Shown piece after piece: positions 1-12,760 of a DNA stretch of 64,000 nucleotides. The position numbers were made by a program, and so were the translations under genes. The notes below the pieces were generated by a model. The model was not told the DNA's origin and ran no database searches. It saw only the letters and a program-made list of their open reading frames with translations. The stretch's first letter is position 1; each line of letters starts with the position of its first letter. Origin of the DNA: Siphonodentalium dalli. Its lineage: Eukaryota > Mollusca > Scaphopoda > Gadilida > Siphonodentaliidae. The stretch lies in assembly GCA_032622095.1 (NCBI GenBank), contig CP136067.1, forward strand, positions 126,329,030 through 126,393,029, in the 5' to 3' direction.

Positions 1-774
1 TGTTGCTGATGCTGTTGACTTCTCACTGCCTGTGGGGGTATATAATAACCCACTTGCACCGAACACTTATTATGTCTAAAGTTCTAAATCCGATATTTCG
101 GAATGTGTACTGACACCAAATAAGAATATCACCAGTGATAGCAAAGCCAATTTTCCAAATAGCTGGCTGTTTTAATATTCCTTGCACGGGGTTCAATTGC
201 TGCTGGAAGTATCTCCATTATGTTTACTTCGAAAACCATAAGACTAATCGTCAACAAATAGTAAGTTATTTACGTCTATGCTTTAGTCCGGTCGGAATGC
301 TACAGTTTGAGATATAGTATCGGTAATTCTTTATGATAAGTTTATCATCACCTTGAACTAAAAATATGTATATACGGTAATCTAGTCGTTATTCATTTTA
401 TAGAATAAATGTATATTTGGACCCAAAACAACATAGCATTTCTAGTGTGGCAACTTATGTGTACTCAATGTATACATATATACAAGCTTTACCAAATACA
501 CTGCGATATTGGTTCTTCGAACACGATATACATTGGGCTTCGACAGAATATATATTTCCCCCTATATTTCACAAGTTATATGTTCCATGGAATGGTTGGA
601 TTTTGTGTTATTACTATACTTATATTGTGTGTATAGTTTGGGCGGTCATTTGTTAAACACAATACGTCAAATGAGAATCGGTAGGTGACAAATATCAATA
701 TGCCAATCCAAATTAATAGAGATCGTTTCAAAATAAATGATGTGTTTTTCGATTTTATAATGATGATTTTATGT
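1..774. other. Non-coding flank, nothing recognised
   Basis: AT-rich sequence upstream of the SINE. The short open frames have no recognisable domain and overlap each other on both strands, as expected by chance. No repeat was noticed. Confidence 0.5.
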
Positions 775-1210
775 GGAGCTCCGTGGTCCAGTGGTTGGCG
801 TGTCGGACTTGTATTCGCTGTAAACACGTCGATGTGGGTTCGCGGCGCGTCGCCGGTCATTGAGTCTCGACATAGCAGTGGCTTGGCCGCTTTGAGCGAC
901 GTGCAATTGTCGGATTGCTCGCTGTTTCAAAACCCGCGCCAAGTTGTGACCCTTGAGCAAGGTCGCTCGTACTGTGTCGGCTTCGCATCATTCATGCGTT
1001 AAAGAGTACCAGTCAGCTTGTCATACTGATGAGTATCAGAGCATGTTCTGATCAAACTAGAGCAGCGCCTGCAATGGGTGCAGCCGGTTCATTGGTTGGC
1101 TTGTACAAATGACTGGGGTAATATTGTGCCAAGCGTGTTAGAGCAAGTAATTGGTATATCGCTATATAAAACTGGTCATTATTATTATTATTATTGTTAT
1201 TATTATTTTA
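775..1210 (+). mobile_element. tRNA-derived SINE with (ATT)n tail
   Basis: The 5' end resembles a tRNA gene with pol III promoter elements. A box-like TGGTCCAGTGG lies at 784-794 and B box-like GGTTCGCGGC at 837-846, about 53 bases apart, which is normal tRNA spacing. A central body of about 300 bases follows. The 3' end holds GCTATATAAAACTGGTC and then an ATT-repeat tail at about 1178-1210. A tRNA head, unrelated body and simple-repeat tail is the standard SINE layout. The 3' end resembles the LINE-derived tails of animal SINEs that end in a TATATAAA-type motif; that is from memory. The sequence is more GC-rich than its flanks, which suggests a later insertion. No clear target-site duplication was found, so the exact borders are approximate. 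Confidence 0.8.
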
Positions 1211-4200
1211 AACTCAATAATTTTGGTGCAAAAGTAAATTTCATGTATATTTTCAACAGTCATCCATCCAAACGGATTGCATCAATGGTAAACAGATTCA
1301 GATGCAATATACATCACGTGTGTTCCAATATTGGTCTCTTTCGAACTATCAAAAAGCTGCTGGAATCAACCGCGATATATAGATATATCCATATGAAATT
1401 GTCCACCATTGGTGACTAGTTATATTAATGTGATAGTATGCGAGGCACGTGCAACGTGCTGGTATCATTGGAAAGAACCTTGCGAAGGGTCGTGTAATAT
1501 AGGCGAATAATGCTAGCGGATGGGGCCTAATTGAGATCGCATCTGCATTCTAATGTGCATTAGTTGGTCTTGATGAAGATAAAACATAAAATGTGTTGCA
1601 AACCACGGTAAGGCAAAGCATTCCGTCACAAAACAGGGGCCAGACAATCAAACAATAATAACACGTAAATGTATTACATAGTCAAGAACATATTCAACCA
1701 ACAGAACAGCCTAAACGCATTAAGAATGAAATTAATTCATGAGAAATGTCTTGGCACCGTAACTGGTTTTCATTAAGTTAACCAACGAAACTAATCTAAA
1801 ATTAAATTAGTTAGTTATAATAACTGTTTAAAATAAATATATTGTTCATTATTAAATAGGAATTATTTTGAAGTTGTGCTGTAATGGCATGGACACTATC
1901 TTTATGTTTTGATAACTGTAAATCATACGATGCATCGTATCATGGAGACGCCTGTCTATATGTAAGTTTATATGACCAACGGCGAAACAATTTCAATCAC
2001 TGTCGGCGCTGCCCTCCCTGTATCCCCAAACCTGACCCGAATGGTGCCACATCGGAAAACTAATACTGCACCATTAGGATTATTGTACCACGGGTGTACA
2101 TACATGTGTGTACGAGTTTGGTGGAAATCGGCGACAAAACTGTTTTTGCCAAAAATGATGCTTATTTAGATCCGGGAAAAATTCCAAACCGAATATTATC
2201 AGGTGTATTTTGGAGCGAAAATGCCATGTGGCTTTGATAGACGGTTATTTTACTGTGAATTTTTGTATTTTATATGACGTGTATGCATTTGTATGATACC
2301 ATAATATATACATGTATCTATACTAGACGAGGTTTGCCACGGATTCTAACCCAGACCAAGGCAAAAAATCGGGACCCCTCTTCCTGCTTGATCTGAGTTG
2401 AGGGACATCTTAATGTGCTATTCCGATCGATACATGTAATGACCATTTCGATAATAAATGAGAATTTGCTCACTGAATTCGAGGCAAGCACATTTGAAAA
2501 CAAATAATGAATCCTCATTCTGAGATCGTGCCTCCATAAATATCATATACAGTTATTTTCAAGTATTGCTGTCCTGACTGATAAGTGGTAGTATAGCAGA
2601 AGGGATATCGGGACCAGAATTGGAGACAGAAGGGCACCATACTTCGGCGATGAATCATTATACTGCCAATTATAACCAAATTAGATATATATGCAGGCAT
2701 CTGCATAGTCTAATCGTGTGGTTCAAGGTTAGTTCAACAGCGTCAGGAACAGATCCGTTTAAAGGTGTTTTCGCAACCTCGAAATATGATGACCAAATTA
2801 AGTCACTTGCACACTTATATCTTCTCAAATATACATATACGTTACATCACATGGGTCATGGATCGGGGAGGGTCATACAAATTGACAAAAACACTTTGCC
2901 GCTTATTTCCATTAAACATGCAGTTATCTCCATTTTGCAAGGGATCTGTTGTATGACTCAAATGCGTATCCGTCGGACATTGGGATTTGGTGGAGGGAGG
3001 ACTAAAATTTATCCCAAATATTCTCCAAAATTATATAAAGACATATAAAAGACATATAGGACACCGAATGGCACCAATATTGATAAAAAACTACTAACTA
3101 AATTATATAGTCGTCTTGACGGTATTAGTTGAAATACCTAAGTGACACCATCCGTGTCAGGGGCTTGGGTTTGGTCGGAGCACAATAACACACAATCATG
3201 GATATGGGATAATCTTTGGCTTTGATAACAACAATGACCATTTGTTCAGCCTAGTTCTTATCTGCATTAAATGTTGTTAACCAAATATAACTCATATAAC
3301 AAAGTTTGGTTCCTTTTTAACCTTGATATGCCGGTAAAGCCTGCAGTAGTATAATTTTGTACATATCGGGTACACACACAGCAAATGGAAAAGGAGCTCT
3401 TCTCTTGAAACGATGTTAAGTATCAACAAGGCCCTACCAAACTCGTACCATGTATACAACTTCTAACGACAAGTCAGTCATTCTTGAGGTGACAGAAACT
3501 GTCAAAAGTTGACGCCGTGGGTGTTTTCAAACTTACCCGAGCCAATTAATGCGGTAGTTGTGTCGATTTTACGCATAAACTGTCGCCACAAACACTTATT
3601 GAGTACCGTGCTGATATTTCTTAGCGAGCGATACGTGTTTCAATCGATAGACGGAGGCTGTCGGTGCTTCCAGTTTAGGATAACGTTTTGCTAGCCATCG
3701 ATCGTGTTGGTTAATTTAGAGTTGCCTTCCCAAATGTTCTTGATTGTATTATAATATGTCATCTCTCTGTGGCTGAGTCAGGTGGGATTCAATTTAATAT
3801 TCTGAGGGATAGCACAAATTAACAATAGCTATGTCCCTGGTGGAAAACGTACATATAGTCAGCTCCATGATATGTGCAATATTATGGGTGTGTTATAAAG
3901 ACACATGAGTCCACGCATGTCAGGGCTGGGATCGGACGATAAATGTAACAATATAAACCACGTTTCTGTCTTCGATTCCACCAAACTTCAATACGGTAAT
4001 ATTCGTGATAACGATGGGGTTTAACTATGCCTAATTGCCATCGTCCATGTTACATATTTACCCAGGCTACGCTTGGCAACCCTGCTCAAACAATAGCATC
4101 AATAGAATATGATTGAGGGCACTTTGTCGTTTCCAAGTCGAACTTTTCAACTACGTGTACCTCCGCAATTCGTTCAAGACCAAACTCCCAATTATTAGGA

Positions 4201-4985
4201 TAAATGTTCACATCTTATGCCCCGACCCTTCGATCTGTTGTAAAATTACCCAACCCTTAAACCAACATTTAATATGACTAAGTACTCTTCAGTTAATATA
4301 AGGGGAAAATTCAAATCCGAATATTGGTTGAAACATTTAATTGTATATTAGAGCCATCATAACCTAGTTTCTCAGTCTGAAAATTTCAACTATTTTAGTA
4401 ATCGATCGTTCGATCTATGAAATCATTTGTGAAAGCCAATTCAAAATGTCACCACAATGAGTGAAAGAAACAAACCCAGCCCGTTCACACGTACTGTCGC
4501 CTCATCCCCGATGAATGCAACTGATTATCCATACCGCCATGTCCTACTCACGGCAAATAACGCGAACGAGAATGATATTTTCTATGTATAGCATATATCA
4601 AGTTTGTTGCAGTTGGCTTTTTTTTACCAGTCGGTGTGCTGAATTCTACCCGTGGAACAGTTTGCGATTCCAAAATGTGTACCGGTACTGGTAGCTACCC
4701 ATATACCTACCGTATGCGTACCGGTACTCGTACTCGCTAATGCAATTTATAATTATGAGAGTGAGTAGATTGTGCTACATGCAGTCTCGATCATTAATCC
4801 CTTACACATATAGGCCTTAGTATGTCGTGGAACTAAAACATGACATTGACGCCACTCATGTGTTCGTCGCGTCCGGTTAATCTATGTAGGTTAGAGGAGC
4901 GTTCGAATGATGCAAGGTCTAAGTTAAAGAAGTCGATGCTTACTAGCACAATGGATTATATTGTAGTTTTGTATAATATTCACAC
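1211..4985. other. Long non-coding stretch
   Basis: No coding region or RNA gene is recognised. The longest open frame (2620-3048, 142 codons) has low-complexity composition and no recognisable domain. A dispersed repeat lies at 2191-2240. Related wording around a gap in CTGACCCGAATGGTG (about 2030) and an inverted echo near 3145-3180 may be decayed repeats. GGTACCGGTAC-like palindromic motifs occur around 4680-4730. Confidence 0.45.
2191..2240 (+). repeat. Dispersed repeat, copy 1
   Basis: This segment shares an interrupted match of about 45 bases, including GGTGTATTTTGGAGC and then GCCA-TGGCTTT, with the reverse strand of 25874-25920. Both copies are short and decayed. The family is not recognised. 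Confidence 0.45.
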
Positions 4986-4989
4986 TCTT

Positions 4990-5180
4990 GGCCTTGGAAA
5001 CCGTTCACATAATGAACTACTACATCCAAGAATCACGAATAGCTAATATTATTCGGATAATGAACTACTAATGGTGAACATTACGACTAGTTAGTAGAGT
5101 CGCATACTGAACTACTACTGATAAAAATTACTAATAACTAACAGTGGTCGCATAATGAACTACTACTGCTAACAATTTAC
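4990..5180 (+). repeat. Four-copy tandem repeat, period about 48
   Basis: The phrase AATGAACTACTA (one copy ACTGAACTAC) starts at 5011, 5059, 5106 and 5154, giving periods of 48, 47 and 48 bases. The rest of each unit is diverged but keeps AATAGCTAAT-like words. This is a small minisatellite outside any gene. Confidence 0.75.
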
Positions 5181-5186
5181 GTTGTC

Positions 5187-5680
5187 TCAAATGCCAACCA
5201 CATATTAGATATCAAGAAATTATGTTAAATATTTCTCATCATTTTTCGTTCATTCAGACAACCCAAACAGTGCTATTTATAAGTCCAAGAATGTACATAA
5301 ATCAACGGGTCATCACGAGATTCAGAACTGACATGTGTCTCCTCTAATGTGAACCACACACCATATATCAAGAAATACTGCTGAGCATTGATCAAGCTAC
5401 ATCCAGATAACCCAACAAACATTTGGTTTCAAGTTGAAAAAGGGGCATAACTCCTAAAGCTGACAAATCGTTCAGCAAGCATCAGGTCATGATCATTATC
5501 GAACCTTGCCTGTGTCTCAAATGTGATATACGTACACAATGTTAAGAAATATTGTTGAAGGTATCACCCCGGACAATCCAAACAACGGCAATCTCTAAGT
5601 AAAAAAGGCATAACTTTGTCAAAAATCATCGGCCCGCGACCTAATCAGATGTTGACATGTGCGTTCTTAAATACCAAGCC
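5187..5680 (+). repeat. Degenerate tandem repeat, period about 160
   Basis: Three diverged units share TGTGTCTCAAATG, ATATCAAGAAAT and a GGCATAACT...CAAAAATCAT segment. The ATCAAGAAAT-like anchor lies near 5209, 5366 and 5539. Repeats with such wording (GGCATAACTC, CCTGTGTCTC) are common in bivalve and gastropod genomes as far as I remember. It is probably the end of a retroelement family. Confidence 0.6.
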
Positions 5681-5682
5681 CC

Positions 5683-6269
5683 ATGTGGGCCCGGGGTAGA
5701 ATAGGTCTACGGCCCCACTGCGAGGGGTAAAACTTCCCTAATGTGGCACACTGTTTGCTGTGGGGTGCATTCCACGAGGTGTGGCGTAGGAGTCATGGGG
5801 GTACTAGGGCGGTCGTATCACTTGAGGCATTGACCTGCGGATGAGACTTTGCTCTTGGTCCTCTTTGGTCCTGCATCTCTTCAAGACGGGTGGTTGAGTT
5901 GACCCGGCTCAAACAATCGGCTAGTCACGTCTCTCTACAGTGTTTCAGATTCAATTTTTGTTATATGTTGTATTGCTCGTCTGATGTTTGAAGTATTGTT
6001 TTCTGTTTTTTTCATGTATGATGTTTCTGTTCTCTCGTGTCTCTTGTGTCCATCCTGGTGACTGTTGAGTGTTGATTCCTGTATTGTTCACGCCTGTCTC
6101 GCTGTGGAGAAGTACCGAGAGGCTGCTATATGCAGTGGCTAAACCGGCCACCGCTTCAACTATGTACCAGTCTTTAGTCCGACCACAATTTGAAGGGCAG
6201 TCCACGGCGGCTGACGGGCTAGTATTTTTGCTTTCTGTGTGGCAACTCAAACAGAAAAAACAACGTCTT
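5683..6269. other. GC-richer non-coding segment before LINE relic
   Basis: The segment begins CCATGTGGGCCCGGGGTAG and is clearly richer in GC than its surroundings up to about 5930. It directly precedes LINE ORF1 homology on the same strand, so it could be LINE 5' untranslated sequence or a separate insertion. At 6157-6192 a short reading (YQSLVRPQFE) resembles a reverse transcriptase motif, but it is too short to rely on. Confidence 0.35.
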
Positions 6270-6725
6270 TGACCAAAATTTGAAAAAGACCTTCTATTTT
6301 TGTCATTGACAAACCACTACAAAGCATTGCTGGACAATTGAAATATGTTAAACCAATCAGGACTGGGCCAATAAGTGGCTCTCTCTTGATTGAATGTTCA
6401 AGAAAAGTTCAATCTGATGCTCTGCTGCAATAAACAACTATTGCACAAACACCAGTGTTGGTTACTGCTCACAAGACATTGAATAGTACCAGAGCTGTGT
6501 CGCGAATCCACGATATAGCTGTTTCTACGCAATCAGAAATATTGGCGGAGTTGGCACCACAGGGAGTTACAGAAGTCCGTCGATTTACAAAAAATGTTGA
6601 TGGTATACGAGTTCCTCTGAATAGTTATCTTCTGACCTTCAATCGTTGCGAACATCCAACGACATAGAAGGTTGGGTACATGGATGTAGATATAAGTACC
6701 TATGTGAGGTATGTTTCATCGAGAA
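6270..6725 (+). pseudogene. LINE ORF1 (gag-like) relic
   Basis: The plus-strand reading contains SGSLLIECSRKVQSDALL, then VTAHKTLNSTRAVSR, then ELAPQGVTEVRRFTKN and LNSYLLTFNR, and continues past an in-frame stop with KVGYMDVDISTYV. This order matches the gag-like first ORF of Jockey/Nimb-type LINEs known from molluscs and other animals, in the part just before the CCHC zinc knuckles. The knuckles themselves are missing: homology stops near 6720 where a tandem array begins. At least two in-frame stops show it is dead. ORF1 proteins of this kind bind LINE RNA; this copy can no longer do so. The family assignment is from memory of the protein motif. Confidence 0.75.
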
Positions 6726-7345
6726 ATCTGACACAGATAAGAGCGTCGCAAATCATACAGGAATAATTCCTTGTTTATAAAATGAGAAGTGTGCGGGGAA
6801 ATGCAGACTGTTTTGGTTTATAATAATTCATGTTTCCCAGCGACGGGGGAGTGGGCGGGTAACGAAATTAGTTTTGAGATTTGGTATAATTTATATGTCC
6901 GTGGGGTGTGGGATCGCGGTTTAACGGTGGGGTTCATCTAGGAATCTGACAATGAGCAATGTGAGCGTTGCAAATCATACAGAAATAATACATTGTTCAT
7001 TAAATAAGCGGGCTGGGCCATGCAGAGGTTTTTTTTTGGTTTGTAATAATTCATGTTTCCGGTGAATTTGTGTAAGTGGTGATCGTCTGGAAATCTGACA
7101 CTAATATGAGAATCGCGAACCATGGGAATAATACTTATACACTGATAAGTGGTCGGGGCAATGCCGATCGTTTGGGATTTAGAATGATATATGTCTCCGA
7201 TGTGTGGGAGAGTGTTGTCTTCATATATAAATGTGACACTGATGTGACCCTCGCAAATCATATAGGAATAATACCTCGTTCCTGGGATGTGTGGGTGTGG
7301 TAATGCAGAGCGTATGGGTTCAGAATAAGTAATGATTCTGGGATT
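6690..7345 (+). repeat. Four diverged tandem units of 140-220 bases
   Basis: Units share AAATCTGACAC, GCAAATCATA, GGAATAATAC and AATAATTCATGTTTC. The AATCTGACA-like anchors lie near 6724, 6942, 7091 and 7231. Spacing is about 218, 149 and 140, so the first unit holds extra sequence. The open frames within it are by-products of the repeat. The array starts where LINE ORF1 homology stops, so it could be internal to a retroelement or a later local duplication. Confidence 0.7.
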
Positions 7346-8394
7346 CGAAACAAACGGTTTCTAAAAACATTTCGTTTTTTTGTAACATCTCCCAGACGTG
7401 CGGCTTTTAGGTCCGGGTGGATCTGGAGTTTCTCTAATGATATCGCCAATTTGCTTAAATAACCAGAGGGGCAGATGGGGGCAATTTCCAGACATGTTTA
7501 TACAGTGGTATAAACGACATCACATTACGAGTTCTGGAAGAGAAGTTCCAGAACACAAATCATGCACCCGCCCGACAAGATACTGGCAGGAACCACGAAC
7601 AGAGCAGCGAAACTCACTTGAAATTCTAAAATCTCTTTACAGTCACAATGACTCCCCCACCCCTTGGGCCAAACCCGTGACTATAGCCTATATAATGAGG
7701 CGGTGCGGTGACAACAAGGACATGTCTAAATTTATTGCCAACACGCCTAACCACACCGAACAACATCTTCATGTATATAGTATTTTAATTTATTTGTTTA
7801 TCTCTGAATCCAGAAGCCAATTATACACTAATACTATAAAACAAGTTGAGTATATGGTGACGATCTTTGACTTCTTTCTTACAGTTACAGTTATTTCACC
7901 GCTTCCTATCAGTGGTACACTCAGACAGGATGACACCCGATCAGATATAATGGAATTGTGCCTGACTTTCAGCCAAGATGAGTCAAACAACGATTCCAAC
8001 ATTTATGACCAAAATATGCAATAGATGTACAAACCCCAATGCCCATTTGAATAGTAATATTTGTACACCAATCGGGTACGAATTTCCCGAAGGAATTGTG
8101 ATTATGTGTACGTAGAATCAAATATAAGACTCGAGACAGATTTCGGCCTTGTCACCACTCGCCCAGAATTACCAATATCGATTGACATGTGTCGCTTGGC
8201 AAAGTTTCAACAGCAAGGGGATTATGATGTTTAATTGTAAACCGTTGAACAAAGCACCCAGCGTGATAAACACAACAGTTGTTTGCCACCCAATGGGTAC
8301 CTGTTGTTCTGTAAATACATACGTATAGGTTATAACCCCCTTGGGTATCTGTACAAGAAATATAGACCGAGCCGCGAATGTATATTTATTGAAC
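7346..8394. other. Non-coding; contains longest open frame of the window
   Basis: The frame 7398-8024 (208 codons, plus) is the longest in the window, but it shows no domain, signal peptide or homology I recognise, and it overlaps antisense frames. An inverted repeat of about 24 bases joins 8329-8351 (AACCCCCTTGGGTAT) and 8397-8420, just outside the next element. I treat the frame as probable chance. Confidence 0.35.
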
Positions 8395-9385
8395 ATATAC
8401 CCAAGGTGGTTATGACATATTTATAAAACGGTTCACACCCCAATGCAAAAACAATTGAGCCACATTATATTCGACGATTACCTATCAATTACCATTCAAT
8501 TAAAAGTTAATTGAATGGATTGTGGTGTTACATAGTCCTGTTGAATAATTAGTCAAATGTTCGTTGACAATCGGCTCACTTGGGTCTGCATTATATATCA
8601 GCATTGATAAATCATTTCGTGTCCGAATTTGAGAACGTTTTATACTGATAACGTGTTTCTTGATAAAATAGATTCTTCGTTGTGACAATAAACTGTTTCA
8701 GCTGTGTAAGTTATTTTTCGCCTTGTCATAATGGAATTATCGTTCAGAACACAGGAGATAATGTGCCGGTAGTGTTCGGACTCCGAAGTGAAACTATTCC
8801 ACATTAATTGCATGAAGTTTGTTTGATGAAATATCACCGGCATTCATAAAAAAGACGTAAGCAAACCTGTGTATAGTGCCTGTATTTTCCGCGCGCATGC
8901 ATGTATATGAGAACAGTTGTGAAATTTTCTCAATGTATCATTCTGAAGTTCATTATGTGATTATTGTGGATTATACATTCGAAACAGGTTTGGATCTCGT
9001 TCAGTTTACTTCCAATCGCCCGCCCCTCTCGATAGACAAAACATATTCAACTAAAAGTGTTGGTCCCCAACCCATGCAGACCACCCCTATATGTCCGCTA
9101 ATAATGGAATGATCCGTGTTTTAACTTCCCAAGTGACTGGTGCGATCATTATCATGGCGCATTGTTAGAATTTCACACCTACCGGTCCGATCTTCTTCCA
9201 GCTTTCTATCCAATTAATGTCAATTTCTGTGTGATATTTAGCTCAAATCTGTATTTTGGCCCCGTTGAAATACAGATTCATACAAGAAATATTGTTCATG
9301 AATTGGAGCAATTTGATTGGCCGAGGGGTGTGAACCGGTTTATAAATCAATCTTATAAAAATGGTGGTATATTGTAGTCGATGGA
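8395..9385. mobile_element. Inverted-repeat element, about 1 kb
   Basis: The left end, 8395-8460, reads through TTTATAAAACGGTTCACACC. The reverse complement of 9315-9385 reads through TTTATAAACCGGTTCACACC. Outward of this core, both arms share ATATACC..., and inward they share a weaker CAATTG-like continuation, so arms of about 50-60 bases flank about 870 bases. The interior has no recognisable transposase. This is the structure of a non-autonomous DNA transposon, but no target-site duplication was resolved. Confidence 0.6.
8492..8518. repeat. 27-base near-perfect palindrome
   Basis: Two perfect 12-base arms (CCATTCAATTAA and its complement) flank a three-base loop. It lies just inside the left arm of the 8395-9385 element and could be a structural or protein-binding site of that element. 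Confidence 0.8.
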
Positions 9386-9960
9386 ATGTCGCCAGCGAAT
9401 ATAATTGGAGAGGTGATTGTAAATCAGTCTTCAGATATATACTGACACAATGTTCTGTAGAAATGACTCAGCTAATAGGAAATACCACTCGGTTCATAGA
9501 CTCTACCTGGGTCTACTTTAATATATCTTGACAATTGCGATGCAGAATAGCTTTTATCTCCTTCTAACTCAATTGCAAATTAATTGGTAACACTTGGCAT
9601 CTATTTTTGTAAACTGTTTAATAAAATAAAACGAGCAAGTAAGGCATGTACTATAAAGATATGATAATTGAATATAAACAAAATTGAACAAAACATGGAC
9701 ACTTATTGGTGAGATAATGCAAAATGGATCTAAACGTAATAATACCCTGTCATTCATCATTGGAGGAGTCGGTAGATCAAATAAAAAGAAGCTGCTGGTG
9801 CTTTTAGTGAATATTTCTCTACCATGTGTGCTACTGCGGCTGAAAACATACTACAAACTTGTAAAAACTATTCTTCATACGTAATATTCCTTGTAATGAA
9901 ATGTTGTGTTTTCATACCACTACACCGGAATAAATTCAAACATTGGTGTCCTCGAGTAAA
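9386..9960. other. Non-coding, nothing recognised
   Basis: AT-rich sequence between the inverted-repeat element and the LINE relic, with no recognised repeat or gene. Confidence 0.4.
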
Positions 9961-9965
9961 GGGAA

Positions 9966-10385
9966 GGACCACAGTGACACGGCTGGTCTTAGTTCTTTCA
10001 TTATGAGGAAAGTTACCAATGAAATTTCAAAACCCTTATGTCATATTTCCAATTTAGCAGGGGTTATACCCCTCTTAAAATCAGGTAATCAAAATATAAT
10101 GGAAACTATCGCGCAATCAGTATTCTCGCCATTTTTTCTTAAATATTAAGCCAATATATGAAGTGGGTTTGAATAATGATAAGAAGGATACAGATTGTAC
10201 TATATTTATTGACTTGTCCAAAGCCTTTGCCACAATAAATCACGACATTCTGCTGAGTAAACTTAAGTATTATGGAACAAGAGGCAAAGCCATCCAGTGG
10301 GTTAGAAATTACCTAACAAGTATATATTAATGTGTGGAATTGGAAGGTATGGTTTCTTCACCCATGGAGATGGACTTTAAACCGG
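9966..10385 (+). pseudogene. LINE reverse transcriptase relic
   Basis: The reading NEISKPLCHISNL, then VIPLLKSGNQNIME and SPFFLKY, matches fingers-region motifs before the catalytic domain of non-LTR reverse transcriptases. After a stop and a deletion, 10160-10330 gives TIFIDLSKAFATINHDILL and then LKYYGTRGKAIQWVRNYL. This is RT motif A (F-D-LSKAF, with the usual DTINH changed to ATINH) followed by motif B-side sequence. The catalytic aspartate of motif A is present, but motif C with its aspartate pair is absent. Several deletions and stops are visible. It is a dead, internally deleted copy, of a type seen in Jockey/CR1-like clades; the clade is not certain. Confidence 0.85.
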
Positions 10386-12510
10386 CAACTAAACCTTATA
10401 ATTCGACGGTCTAGTTTTACCGAGGCTAAATCTGAGATTTTGAATCCGTCTTTTCTCGATCGCGGTTTAGAATTGTCAAACAATCAGATCAAAGGGTGGA
10501 GCTGTAAAAAATCTCGAGTGAGGGCGTGTCCAAGTGGCGACTACCGACTGGTGTTATCATGTCGCAGTTAATTCATTCGCGTGCGAGCGTTACTCAGATA
10601 TGGACATTTTCCTTCAATATGATTTTTGTAACTATCTTGTGGCGTGGGTTTGCTTGTGGCAATCGGAAATACTGGTGTTTTCTACGAATTCATTTGAAGG
10701 GTTCAACATTTTAATTTTGAAACCAAACGATGCTACTACATGACCAGATATGCTATACACATAGTTTGCAATACTAACATATTGCTTTATGGGTCAAATT
10801 TGATAACGTGTCTTGATGTAGGTACCACAAAGCCCTACTCTGGCTACGCCCATACATTCTCATAATATTCCACCAGTCCAAAACCTGGGAACTTTTTTAT
10901 TTTATGCATGACGGGAAATGTATAATATTGAAAAAAGCAACGCATGTAATATATTTTTTATTAAAATATGTTCCTCTGGTTGCCCACTTGCAACAGTTCA
11001 GACGCCGCTTCTGCTATGTACTCATAATCAAATTGCCTTTAAGTGAGTGGCATCCTGGTCCAATACTGACTAGATTATGGAGCATTTCTTCAGCGTCAGT
11101 GCGCTAAGTGCAGAGACACCGATAATTATCAATAAAGAGCGTCTATTTTCAACTTAAAAGACAGTGGTGACCTTACTAATTTATTATATGAACATCGATC
11201 CTATATAAATACTCGTCAATGAGAAGTTAGTATAAACGGGTTAAATAATTTTTGTTTATTCTGGGTTAAATTGGTGCAGAACAGATATCACATAAACACC
11301 ACATTTACACCCACCCTATAACCATACCGTATTTGTTTATTCACACCATGGAGATAAATACGTGATATATTCTCTTATCAAAGAATGGAATGTCTTTGTA
11401 GTTCACGGTGCCCTGTCGATAAGATGAAGTCGGTTGATCAGATAAAAGTTCTTGGTGATAACTATAACATTAGCTAGACATTCTGAAGACGGAAAACGTT
11501 CAAGAGGGCAAACGACAGAACCAGTTTGAATGAATCTACCTCGGGTTTTTTTCCATTTAAAAGCCTCTTGTATACAATATAGTGAGTTCTGACGTACGAG
11601 AAAGTTGTTGATGTATCAATAGGGTGGTGTGTGTGTGGTTGGTAGAAGTGGTTCTCGTTTGTTTACACTGTCCCTACTTAGCACTTATCAGAGATATACT
11701 TTCATGAGAAGTATATCCGCAAACTGATTAAAAGTTGCGTCTTTGTGGGCCCTGACACGCGAGACGGTGAAGAAGTGATCTACTCAGGTGGCATGTATGG
11801 CTGGAAGTGGTCATCAGATACATCGCTGAGAATGTCACAATCGATTTGTTCCCCGCCGACAAACTCTCAATATCTGATATTTTGCTTTATGTGCGACAGG
11901 GCTGACAATTAGCTGGTTTCATCGGGATATTTCAAAGTGACCTACATCACCCAGTACACATGTCCAAGGTTCATTTAGGTCTGACAATGCTAGGTTCGTT
12001 TGCACTATTTGGAGCTAAATAATGTGCATGTATAGATGTTCTCGCTGGGGTGTTTATAGACTTGAAATATAAAACTTCACCTTCCACCCCGAACCAGTCA
12101 AGTTCTGAAATGTCGAACTGCCCATACCCGATGTCGGTAGCCACAGTGGGGTGATGGATGGGGTAGGTGTGTTTCTAGGGGTTATTTGGGTCGTCAAATT
12201 CGCCGAAATCCTTACCGTTAACGGGCCGTTCTCTAAAATAATCCATACCCCATTTTCACCTTGGGCTGGTACCCCCCCCCCCCCTCCCCCGCGGGGTGAT
12301 GGGTGGTGGTAGCGGTATTTCTATATAAACTATCCGCCTTTGACTAGATGTATCGTTTGCTCCCCGTGATGCGCGACACTGGTTGAACTTGGATAGTCAC
12401 TTTAAGGTTAAGCTAGTGTTTCGTGTCTATTTTTGCGCCGACAGCTCATCAGGGGCAAAGCGCTTAATTGAGATAAGTCGACATTTTGATGTCTGTTTAC
12501 ATGAGGTACA
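10386..12510. other. Non-coding stretch
   Basis: No gene is recognised. A run of 13 C sits at 12272-12284. AATAAAGAGCGT at 11131-11142 is the same word as in the 17.2-17.6 kb array and at 16791. Confidence 0.4.
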
Positions 12511-12514
12511 TGTG

Positions 12515-12760
12515 TGTACGGAATACATCAGATTCCGTTTGGTTGCCACGTGATGTGGAAGATTTTTATTTACAAATGTCATGCAATCTTTGCCACGTTA
12601 TGTGGAAGGTTGGATTTGCAAATTTCGTGCAAATATTCTGTATGTAACATCCGCGAAGGAATACATCGGATTCCTGTTTCAAACATCGCGCGCAAGGTGC
12701 CAATTCCGAAAGTTTGATATGTACATGTAGAATTATAGCATACACGTGGAGAGTTGGCAA
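12515..12760 (+). repeat. Local repeat with GGAATACATCNGATTCC word
   Basis: GGAATACATCAGATTCC (12520-12536) and GGAATACATCGGATTCC (about 12658-12674) flank a doubled unit of about 48 bases (GCCACGTGATGTGGAAG, then GCCACGTTATGTGGAAG). The same word recurs at about 14147, linking this block to 13940-14300. GGAAT...ATTCC is itself a short inverted repeat. Confidence 0.55.

Noticed and set aside
775-860. Functional tRNA gene
   Set aside because: Pol III boxes are present, but the acceptor and anticodon stems do not pair convincingly, and the sequence continues into a SINE body and tail.
6157-6192. Reverse transcriptase motif (YQSLVRPQFE)
   Set aside because: Ten residues only, followed by unrelated sequence; too short to distinguish from chance although it lies near a LINE relic.
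7398-8024. Longest open frame (208 codons, plus) as a gene
   Set aside because: No recognisable domain, no signal peptide, no plausible start context, biased composition and an antisense frame in the same place. In 64 kb a frame of this size can occur by chance.
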